Origin: Oscillatoriaceae cyanobacterium M7585_C2015_266
GTDB lineage: Bacteria; Cyanobacteriota; Cyanobacteriia; Cyanobacteriales; Oscillatoriaceae
Length of the DNA stretch: 64,000 nucleotides
Assembly: GCA_015295835.1 (NCBI GenBank)
Contig: DVEG01000005.1
Location: forward strand, 124,001 to 188,000
Direction of reading: 5' to 3'
The notes under the pieces are model-generated. The model was not told the origin of the DNA. It made no database searches and was given only the letters and a program-made list of their open reading frames with translations. The position numbers and the translations under genes were made by a program. Positions 53,894-61,558 of the stretch are shown in pieces. The first letter of the stretch is position 1, and each line of letters opens with the position of its first letter.

Positions 53894-56110
53894 ATGCTAG
53901 CTCACCAAAATAAACCCCGTTTATCAGATGCTGTCAGGGGTGGAGAATCTTCCCCCCTGGTTGTGTTGGGGGGAATAGAGGGGTTGAAAATGCGACTAAA
54001 CAATGAGTCATTAAACGTAAAAATAGCGGCCCTCAAAGATGCCAGTAAGTATGGCAGAGAAGGCTTGCAGCTGCTGAGCGAGATTTTTCAAAGAGAAACA
54101 GGGATGCTCAAGTGGGTAGCCTACAGCCTGCTGAAACAAAGTGCAACTAATACAGAAAAAAAAGAGGAGCAAAAATATTTTTTTAAAAGCACTTTACCGG
54201 AATTAACTGTGCGGGGAATGGTGCGACAAATAGGGCGTGGTAAAATAAGAAATTTAAGTTTATTAAATGAAGAGTTGTTAATAGCATGTGCTAGTGGTAG
54301 CACAGTTATTTTTAATATTATAAATGGGGAAGTACTTTGGGAAATAGACTGCCCTGCGTGGAGTTTTGCTCTCAGTCTGGATAGAAATTTGCTAGCCTTG
54401 GGCAGTACAAAAGCAATTTATTTGTGGGATTTGCGAGCGGGGCAGCTCAGCAGACAATTGCTTGGACATAGTGGGGAAGTAACGAGCGTCGCCTTCAGTT
54501 TTGACGGAAGATTAATAGCATCGGGCAGCAATGATAAAACGGCTAGAATTTGGGATGCGATCGCGGGCACAGAATTGCGGGTGCTTGCTCACTGCTATGC
54601 CGTAACTTGTCTTGCATTTACTCCCAACAGCCATCTTTTAGCATCGGGAAGTATCGACGGGAAAGTGCGATTGTGGGATATCTATACCGGTACTGAAGTC
54701 AAAAATTTTTCTAACTGTCTGGCTTACCCGTTTATAGAATACCGGGAAATTCCAGCTTCTTATTCTCACCAAGAAGTGCAGCAAATGCTAGAACCAAAAA
54801 ACCCCGTAACCAGCCTAGCTTTTTCTCCAGATGGGAAAATACTAGCATCGGGAAATAGCGATAAAACAATTAATTTATGGGATCTAAAAAACGGTGGTAA
54901 ATTGCGACAACTTTCCCATGGGGATGCAGTCAAAAGTATTGCTTTTTCTCCCGACGGGCATTTACTAGCATCAGGAAGTGGGGATAAAAAAGTTCGCCTG
55001 TGGGATATAGAAACCGGAGAAGAAGTGCTAAAAATGAATGCACATTCAGATTCAGTAATAAGCGTTGCTTTTTCTCCCGATGGCAAACTGCTAGCATCAG
55101 CAAGCGATTATTTCACTATAATGCTGTGGGAGATACCGTCTGGAAAAGAACTGCAAAAATTAGTAAGTTACAGCTACCCGTCGCGGAGTATGGCTTTTAG
55201 TCCAAATGGTGAAACTCTGGCATTGGGAAGTTGGGATAAGCTCATACATTTGTTAGATATTAAAACAGGAAAAAAAATAAAACAGTTGCATGGGCATGCG
55301 GCTTATATAAATAGCATTGCCTTCAGCTTTGATGGCGAGTTATTGGCATCGGGAAGCGAAGATAAAACGGTGCTACTGTGGGAGGTAGCAACGGGGAAAC
55401 AACTGCAAAAATTGAGCGGGCATACAGGTGAAGTTACGAGCGTTGCTTTCAGCCCAGATTGCCAGTTAATTGCATCCAGCAGTCGCGATCGCACAGCCCG
55501 GTTATGGGAAGTAGCGAGTGGTAGAGAAATAGGGCAATTACTTGGGCATAAATATGCAGTCAACAGCCTCGCCTTTTCTCCAGACGGAAAGTTAATTGTA
55601 TCGGGAAGCGAAGATGGTACAATTCGGTTGTGGGAAGTAGCTACGAGAAAAGAACTGCGGCAATTGCTAGCAAATCGAACTGTTAAAAGTGTTGCCATCT
55701 CTGCAGATGGAAAATTAATCGGCTCCGGGGGGGAGAGCGTGGTGCAATTATGGGAGGTGGAAACAGGGAGACAAATGCGAGAATTAGGGAGACTTAGTTA
55801 TTCGGTAAATAGCGTTGTTTTTAGTAGCGCTCGCCAATTAATCGCCGCAGCTACTCGCGACAATATATTATATCTTTGGGATGCGACATCAGACATGGAG
55901 CTCCTGCAATTGCCCGGATATGGAAGCAGGAGCTACAGCGTGGCTTTTTCACCCGACAGTAAATTTATGGCACTGGCTAGTACAGATGGCGTAATACGAT
56001 TGTGGCAAATTCCTTCTAGGAAGACAGTAAATTTTGCCGGAGATGTTGCGGATGGATTTAATGGAAACAGATTTTTGCAGCGAGTTTTGAAATGGCAAAA
56101 TACGGATTAA
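53894..56110 (+). CDS. WD40-repeat protein with N-terminal HEAT-like segment
   Basis: 738 residues. Residues about 25-85 (GIEGLKMRLNNESLNVKIAALKDASKYG) are the HEAT-like segment that starts many cyanobacterial WD40 and GUN4-type proteins. From about 130 to the end come roughly a dozen WD40 repeats (VAFSPDGKLLASGSEDKTV-type units), enough for two propellers. No enzyme domain is present, so it is a scaffold. ATG with GAGGG. It ends only 3 bases before cbiA, so the two are probably co-transcribed. Confidence 0.85.
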   Translation: MLAHQNKPRLSDAVRGGESSPLVVLGGIEGLKMRLNNESLNVKIAALKDASKYGREGLQLLSEIFQRETGMLKWVAYSLLKQSATNTEKKEEQKYFFKSTLPELTVRGMVRQIGRGKIRNLSLLNEELLIACASGSTVIFNIINGEVLWEIDCPAWSFALSLDRNLLALGSTKAIYLWDLRAGQLSRQLLGHSGEVTSVAFSFDGRLIASGSNDKTARIWDAIAGTELRVLAHCYAVTCLAFTPNSHLLASGSIDGKVRLWDIYTGTEVKNFSNCLAYPFIEYREIPASYSHQEVQQMLEPKNPVTSLAFSPDGKILASGNSDKTINLWDLKNGGKLRQLSHGDAVKSIAFSPDGHLLASGSGDKKVRLWDIETGEEVLKMNAHSDSVISVAFSPDGKLLASASDYFTIMLWEIPSGKELQKLVSYSYPSRSMAFSPNGETLALGSWDKLIHLLDIKTGKKIKQLHGHAAYINSIAFSFDGELLASGSEDKTVLLWEVATGKQLQKLSGHTGEVTSVAFSPDCQLIASSSRDRTARLWEVASGREIGQLLGHKYAVNSLAFSPDGKLIVSGSEDGTIRLWEVATRKELRQLLANRTVKSVAISADGKLIGSGGESVVQLWEVETGRQMRELGRLSYSVNSVVFSSARQLIAAATRDNILYLWDATSDMELLQLPGYGSRSYSVAFSPDSKFMALASTDGVIRLWQIPSRKTVNFAGDVADGFNGNRFLQRVLKWQNTD

Positions 56111-56113
56111 AAA

Positions 56114-57544
56114 ATGGCATTAGTGATAGCAGGCGATCGCAGTGAGACAGGAAAAACAACCATTACCCTAGCGCTCCTTGCTTATTTAAAACAGCGGGGT
56201 TTTTCCGTACAATCTTTTAAAGTTGGCCCGGATTACATCGATCCGATGTTTCACCATTATATCACAGCTCGCCCTTGTCGGAATTTAGATCCGCTGCTGA
56301 CTTCTGAAAAATACATACAGGAGTGTTTCGCCCGTCACGCGGCAGAGGCAGAATTTGCCCTGGTGGAAGGAGTAATGGGATTATTTGATGGCGTTTCCAA
56401 TAAAACCTTTTATCCAGAATCAGAAGCGCGCTTGCAGTTAAAGACTGATTTTGCCAGTACCGCCCACGTTGCTAGATTACTAAATTTGCCGGTTGTCTTA
56501 GTAATAGATTGCAGTCGATTATCGGGTTCCGTAGCGGCGATCGCAAGCGGATATAGTTCGCTAGACCCCACAATTAACTTGGCGGGTGTGGTGTTAAACC
56601 GAGTGGGGAGCGCTCGCCACCGAGAACTCCTTTTAGAAGCCCTTGAACCCTTACAGTTACCTGTATTAGGGGTTCTGCGGCGTCAAGATAATATTACCAT
56701 TCCCAACCGACATTTAGGATTAATTCCGACAGCAGAACTACCGAATCTGAAGGAATTACTTGACAAACTGGCTTGTATAGCGGCTGAGTGTTTTGATTGG
56801 CAGCGCTTACTACCGCTATTGCGAATAGGAACCTTGCCAAAACTGCCGCAAACAGAAGAAGAGGAATTGCAAAAAAAAGGCGACACCATCCGAATTGCGA
56901 TCGCCCGTGACGCTGCCTTCAATTTTTACTATCAAGACAATCTCGACGCTCTCGAATCCCTGGGTGCAGAATTAATCTTTTGGAGTCCACTAACAGATAC
57001 CCATCTTCCCGAAAACGTGCAAGGATTGTATTTCGGTGGAGGTTTCCCGGAAATTTTCGCAGCAGAGCTCAGTAACAATATAGCCGCTCGTAGTGCAGTG
57101 CACTCTGCCATTCAAGCCGGAATGCCCACCTATGCAGAATGCGGCGGATTAATGTACTTGTGCGAAAAGCTAGTAGATTTTCAGGGGCAAGTACATGCTA
57201 TGACTGGTATTCTGCCCACCACTGCCGTTATGAGCGATCGCCTCATTTTAGGATATAGACAAGCAACTGCCCTGCAAAACACTCCCCTACTTCTCTCAGG
57301 AACAACAATTTGGGGACATGAATTTCACCGCTCCCATTTGACTAAATCCCCGCCAAACCCCCTCTATCAAACCTGGGGGCTAGCTAAACAAAACTCACCC
57401 ATAGGCGAAGGATGGCAATTGTACCAACTGCACGCCTCTTACATTCACCTACACTGGGGAGCGCGCTTAGAAATTCCTGCCCGTTTTTTACAGCACTGTG
57501 CCGATTTTCACACTTCATCAAAAAACCATTCTATGATAAACTAG
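56114..57544 (+). CDS. cbiA: Cobyrinate a,c-diamide synthase
   Basis: Uses ATP and glutamine to amidate cobyrinic acid on side chains a and c in cobalamin synthesis. 476 residues: P-loop-like DRSETGKTTI (about 8-17), VEGVMGLFDG, and a C-terminal type I glutamine amidotransferase domain (about 255-470) with nucleophile cysteine in TYAECGGLMYL. ATG start 3 bases after the WD40 gene. No cobalamin riboswitch is visible upstream. Confidence 0.95.
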   Translation: MALVIAGDRSETGKTTITLALLAYLKQRGFSVQSFKVGPDYIDPMFHHYITARPCRNLDPLLTSEKYIQECFARHAAEAEFALVEGVMGLFDGVSNKTFYPESEARLQLKTDFASTAHVARLLNLPVVLVIDCSRLSGSVAAIASGYSSLDPTINLAGVVLNRVGSARHRELLLEALEPLQLPVLGVLRRQDNITIPNRHLGLIPTAELPNLKELLDKLACIAAECFDWQRLLPLLRIGTLPKLPQTEEEELQKKGDTIRIAIARDAAFNFYYQDNLDALESLGAELIFWSPLTDTHLPENVQGLYFGGGFPEIFAAELSNNIAARSAVHSAIQAGMPTYAECGGLMYLCEKLVDFQGQVHAMTGILPTTAVMSDRLILGYRQATALQNTPLLLSGTTIWGHEFHRSHLTKSPPNPLYQTWGLAKQNSPIGEGWQLYQLHASYIHLHWGARLEIPARFLQHCADFHTSSKNHSMIN

Positions 57545-57570
57545 TATAGATATTCATTCAGAGGTGTGCT

Positions 57571-57924
57571 GTGGCTGCTGTATCCGTGCAATTTATTCAA
57601 GGATTAGACGAGGAAATAAGCTCGATTAGCCTGCGCAAGCGCCAAAATTCCTCAACCAAAATATTCGTTTTATTTTTTGAAAACCTGCAAGCTTTGCAAA
57701 AAGGACGCAGCTTTACCAATCAAATTGATAAATTGTGGCTGCGAGATGAAGAAGGAGATATCCAAGTTACTCCCAGCGGCATGAGATTTACCTTTGTCGA
57801 TGACGATCAACTTTCAAAAGCTGAATGTTCTTTTGAGGTAGATTCTGAAGCTGCTTTTGAACGAGTAATGCGTTTCTTTAACCGCTATGCCGAAGCAAAT
57901 GGCTTTGAATTTCAGAAGAAATAG
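57571..57924 (+). CDS. psb28: Psb28-type photosystem II factor (Psb28-2-like)
   Basis: 117 residues of the Psb28 family, assembly factors that bind CP47-containing photosystem II intermediates. Family blocks are VQFIQGLDEEIS near the N-terminus and RVMRFFNRYAEANGFEF at the C-terminus. The middle differs from typical Psb28 (STKIFVLFFENLQAL, then VTPSGMRFTFVDDDQ), which suggests the Psb28-2 branch. GTG start at 57571 with AGAGG. It follows cbiA by 26 bases. Confidence 0.85.
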   Translation: MAAVSVQFIQGLDEEISSISLRKRQNSSTKIFVLFFENLQALQKGRSFTNQIDKLWLRDEEGDIQVTPSGMRFTFVDDDQLSKAECSFEVDSEAAFERVMRFFNRYAEANGFEFQKK

Positions 57925-57932
57925 TAGAAAGC

Positions 57933-58313
57933 CTAAAAAATAGAGCGATTCTCATTATCAAATATATTTAATCGCTCTACAAACGCCAGATGTTCTGAGG
58001 AATTCAAACCATCTTGCAAAACTGCCAGCACTTCAGCCAAATTTCCTGCTAATAGTGCTGGTACAGCCAACCACAGCCCCGGAAAAACCTGACTGCGCAG
58101 CCTGCCGCATCGGATTCTAGAGAAATGTATTCGCCATCAAGTAATCTATACCAATTTAATTTATTTTCGTAAACTACCCATACAATATATTCTTGCACCT
58201 GATTGCGGCGGTAAGCCCTTAATAAGTTATGCTTTTTTGACATTAGGCAGAGCTGTAAAGCGCCGCTCGAATTCATAGCGAATTAAGCGCTCGCCATTTT
58301 CTAAGGGTGGTAA
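57933..58313 (-). pseudogene. Broken Uma2 (DUF820) gene
   Basis: Pieces of one Uma2 protein lie in different frames. The N-terminal piece (LPPLENGERLIRYEFERRF, with ALPNVKKA and then a stop) comes first. After a large internal deletion a second frame gives LLRAYRRNQVQEYIVW and LNWYRLLDGEYISL. Near 58105 the frame shifts again, and QVFPGLWLAVPALLAGNLA, then EVLAVLQDGL, continues to a TAG at 57933-57935. The core of the domain is missing, so the gene is dead. Uma2 genes are frequently duplicated and lost in cyanobacteria. Confidence 0.8.
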
Positions 58314-58356
58314 TTTTTTTTATTTTATCTTTTGCCAAGAAAAACAGAAAAAAAGC

Positions 58357-59637
58357 TTAGGATTTTGCTGCATTTATTTGGCGACGTATTTCTTCTATTT
58401 TTTCTAACAAATCAGTTTGAGCGATCGCACTTTGTTTTCCTGTATTCAGCCACTTCAACTGTACAGTTTTATTAGCCGCCTCTTCATCGCCCAAAACCAA
58501 ACACGCCGCAGCTCCAGAGCGATCGCCCCGTTTGAATTGCTTACTAAAGGCGCTACCGCTCAAATCCAACTCCACACTAAAGCCAGCACGCCGTAATTGC
58601 TGCGCTAACACCAATGCTTGTGCTTCTGCCTCACTACCTTTAGAGACTACATAAAAATCGAGATTGTATTTTGGTGGAGCGTTTAACTTTTGCAGCAAAA
58701 GTATTAGCCTTTCTAACCCGATAGCCCACCCCACTGCTGGGGTTTCTGGCCCTCCCAATTCTGCCACTAATCCATCATAGCGACCCCCGCCACAAACTGT
58801 GGCTTGAGCGCCCAAGTCGTCTGATTGAATTTCAAAGGCGGTGTGGGTGTAGTAATCCAATCCCCGCACCAATCGTGGGTTAATTCTATAAGCAATTCCC
58901 AAATTCCTCAATAATTGCTGCACCCGCTGGAAGTGTTGGCGGGAATTTTCTCCTAGATAATCCAAAATACTTGGTGCATTTTTGGTTATTTCCTGAGTGC
59001 GCTTGTCTTTGCTATCCAAAATCCGCAGGGGGTTGCGCGTCAACCGCTCTTGAGAGTCGGGATCTAAATCTTGTTTGTACGGCGTCAAGTAATCTATTAA
59101 AGCTTGACGATATTTGAGCCTATCTTCGCGCTCGCCCACTGAGTTTATATCCAAGTTTAAGTTTTTCAACCCCAGGGTTTGCAGTAAATCTGTAGCGAGC
59201 GCGATTACTTCTGCATCTGCTCTTGCATCAGCGGTACCTAGCAATTCTACGCCAATTTGGTGAAATTGGCGCTGCCGCCCTGCTTGTGGGCGCTCGTAGC
59301 GAAACATTGGTCCAATATACCATAGGCGTTGTATTCCGCCTGCTGCGTACAACTTGTGTTCGATAAACGCCCGCACTGCTCCTGCTGTTCCTTCTGGGCG
59401 CAACGTCAGCGAGCGCTCTCCTTTATCCAGAAAAGTATACATTTCCTTGCCTACGACATCGGTTGCTTCCCCGATGCCCCGCTCGAACAGTGCTGTTTCT
59501 TCAAATATTGGCGTTCGAATTTCCCGGTATGCCGCTTTGGCCAAAATTTCTCTTGCTGTTGCTTCTACCCACTGCCAATAGCCTATTTCTTCTGGCAGTA
59601 TATCTCGCGTTCCTCTTGTTGCTTGAATTGTGCTCAT
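58357..59637 (-). CDS. hisS: Histidyl-tRNA synthetase
   Basis: Class II synthetase. 426 residues, full length: N-terminal [11 protein letters not shown], motif 2 ([19 protein letters not shown]), histidine motifs ([15 protein letters not shown] and GGGRYDGL), and a C-terminal anticodon-binding domain (about 325-425). ATG start. It lies downstream of the PedR-like pair on the same strand. Confidence 0.96.
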   Translation of the reverse strand: MSTIQATRGTRDILPEEIGYWQWVEATAREILAKAAYREIRTPIFEETALFERGIGEATDVVGKEMYTFLDKGERSLTLRPEGTAGAVRAFIEHKLYAAGGIQRLWYIGPMFRYERPQAGRQRQFHQIGVELLGTADARADAEVIALATDLLQTLGLKNLNLDINSVGEREDRLKYRQALIDYLTPYKQDLDPDSQERLTRNPLRILDSKDKRTQEITKNAPSILDYLGENSRQHFQRVQQLLRNLGIAYRINPRLVRGLDYYTHTAFEIQSDDLGAQATVCGGGRYDGLVAELGGPETPAVGWAIGLERLILLLQKLNAPPKYNLDFYVVSKGSEAEAQALVLAQQLRRAGFSVELDLSGSAFSKQFKRGDRSGAAACLVLGDEEAANKTVQLKWLNTGKQSAIAQTDLLEKIEEIRRQINAAKS

Positions 59638-59706
59638 TAAATTATTAGAGAAAAAATAAACCCCTGAGACTGGTATTGAATCCTACAGCCGCGCTCGCCG
59701 CCCTGG

Positions 59707-60033
59707 TTAGCCAATATCCGAACCTTCTGCTGCCGAGTCGCAGATTTCCAATACCCCGTAAAGTTGATTATAGTAAGCCAAAATCATATCTACCTTCTGC
59801 CTAGCGGCTGAGTCAACCCCTTCGGCGTATTCTATCCACAGCCCGCCTACTTGACTTTGTTCATAATCAAACTGCTGTGATTTTTGGGGTATCAAGCCGC
59901 TTGCCACTCCGTCTACTTGACGCAAATGGGCTGCTATTTCTCTATACACTGCCAAGGGTAATTTCGGCCATTTAAATTCATAGCGCCGCCGGTTTTCCCC
60001 CGACGTCCGCACTGTGTTTTCAAATGTACTCAC
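59707..60033 (-). CDS. Conserved cyanobacterial protein coupled to the PedR-like gene
   Basis: 108 residues, soluble. It contains RRRYEFKWPKLPLAVYREIAAHL and a C-terminal helical block; the pattern looks like a conserved cyanobacterial family, but I know no function. The GTG start (60033) overlaps the stop of the upstream LuxR-type gene by 4 bases (GTGA), so the two are translated together. Confidence 0.75.
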   Translation of the reverse strand: MSTFENTVRTSGENRRRYEFKWPKLPLAVYREIAAHLRQVDGVASGLIPQKSQQFDYEQSQVGGLWIEYAEGVDSAARQKVDMILAYYNQLYGVLEICDSAAEGSDIG

Positions 60034-60329
60034 TCTGTTTTCTCTTCTTTTATCTGTTCTGGTATATTTTTGTTGGCTTCAGGAAGCATGCAGCAGTTGA
60101 CGTCATTGATGCACACTTTTCCTGACTGCAATGCCCAGCGTACCAAAGCCACACGGTTATGTGTTGCTGTTTTGGTCAAGATATTGCTGATGTGATTGTC
60201 CACTGTGCGTTTGCTTATCTCTAGTCGTTCGGCAATTTCCTGGTTAGTCAAGCCTGCTGCTACCAGTTCAACGACTTGCAATTCTCTTAGGGAAAGGTTC
60301 GCTTGGGGAAGAGATTCGCCTCCAGCCAT
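60030..60329 (-). CDS. pedR: PedR-like LuxR-type regulator
   Basis: 99 residues: a stand-alone LuxR helix-turn-helix (about 11-75; LTNQEIAERLEISKRTVDNHISNIL) without a receiver domain. The C-terminal extension carries CINDVNCCMLPE. Small LuxR proteins of this type with C-terminal cysteines are PedR, whose activity in Synechocystis is controlled by thioredoxin according to photosynthetic electron flow. The same redox control is inferred here from the cysteines. ATG start. It is coupled with the downstream unknown gene. Confidence 0.75.
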   Translation of the reverse strand: MAGGESLPQANLSLRELQVVELVAAGLTNQEIAERLEISKRTVDNHISNILTKTATHNRVALVRWALQSGKVCINDVNCCMLPEANKNIPEQIKEEKTE

Positions 60330-61246
60330 AACGCATTCCTATCTCTGTAGATTTACCTAACATTGTAATATTTACCTAAGATTGTAATATCTTTGCTTCA
60401 AGATCAGCAAAAACTTATCTTTAGGGAGTTGACAATCATTTGGTGGAGCGATCGCTACACCCAACCATGGGAGAAATCGGAGTATAAATTTTTTCAAAAA
60501 GCAGGTTTTAAACCCGGCTAGAGTACTTACAATTGTTGAGTCTGGCCAATACTGAACTCAAATAGCGCCCCTGCCGAAACAAAAAAACCCCGGAGCGACT
60601 GGTTGCCTGAGCCTATGAAAATAACGCTCTATTTGCATTTTGCTGTTGAGCATTGCTCTTTTTAAATCCAGGAGTCTACCGTGTTTTTAGAAAGCGTGGC
60701 GTTGATTTGTTGAATGACAAGATTTTTGGCATTTTGACAAAGTTTAGTGGTTTTTTAAGCAGGCAGTTTTACACTTAGCCTAAGATTCATTTTAAACTAA
60801 GTTAGCTGTACCACGCCACGCTACGGAGTGCATCAGTTATAGTGCCAGGAATAATTCTACTACCTCACACCTAAAAGACTTAGTTTATGCGTCTTTGTAA
60901 TAATCCACGGGAACAGCGCTACGGGCAGTATTGCTATTCCAAGACAGGAAAGCGTAGCCAATGATTCAATGATTCTATAAAAAACATTTCAGGAGCGGAA
61001 TCCCTGAAAACGCAGTTATTTGCACCGGCTACTTCTGATAGCAGCCAAAATAGGCAAACTTAGGCTAATCGAGACGTAAGCAGGAATGCTGTAGTTCCCG
61101 ATTTTGCTGAGGCTCGCAAGTTTGCCGATGAGCAAGGGCACTCCCAGGGGGTTCTCGATATATTTTACTTAGCTGCTGGGTAAGATTGTTAGTCGAGTTG
61201 GTAAAAAATTTGCAGTTACAACCAATGCCTAAATATAATGCAGACT
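60330..61246. other. Long gap, probably decayed coding sequence
   Basis: No intact gene. Some stretches read like old coding sequence on the plus strand: MRLCNNPREQRYGQYCYSK from about 60886, SLKTQLFAPATSDSSQNRQ near 61000-61060, and RNAVVPDFAEARKFADEQG at about 61090-61150, each ended by stops. They could be remains of the same gene as the M23 fragment that follows. Confidence 0.35.
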
Positions 61247-61480
61247 ATGGCTATTTTCACAGGCTATATCTGGCTAGTTTAGTGTATTTTGACTTCGGGG
61301 TATGGCTGGCGTTGGGGAAGGATGCACAAAGGTACTGATATTGCTGACGGCGGCTATGGTTTGCTTGTGGAAATTGAACATCCTGACGGCAGTATTACCC
61401 GCTATGCCCATAATAACCGGATTTTGGTACGCGAAGGCTAACAATTCGAACAAGGTGAGCAAATTTCTGAAGGCGAGGGC
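61247..61480 (+). pseudogene. Remnant of an M23 peptidase gene
   Basis: The plus-strand frame reads MAIFTGYIWLV, a TAG at 61280-61282, then LTSGYGWRWGRMHKGTDIA, the start of an M23 (LytM) peptidase domain. The usual 20 or so residues after GTDIA are deleted, and GGYGLLVEIEHPDGSITRYA and LVREG follow. A TAA comes next, then QFEQGEQISE. The GPHLHFE zinc-ligand motif is absent. One deletion, two stops and a lost 3' end mean it cannot make an enzyme. It faces polA tail-to-tail. Confidence 0.75.
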
Positions 61481-61558
61481 TATTTTGCTACCTACCGACA
61501 GTTTGGGCTTTGGGTAAGGTGGGCGTTAGAATTAATTGGGTTTTGGCTATACAAAAAG

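Noticed and set aside
60855-60880. CTACCTCACACC, similar to the core motif of the cyanobacterial small RNA Yfr1
   Set aside because: One mismatch, no flanking stem-loops or terminator of the Yfr1 type, and the wrong gene neighbourhood.
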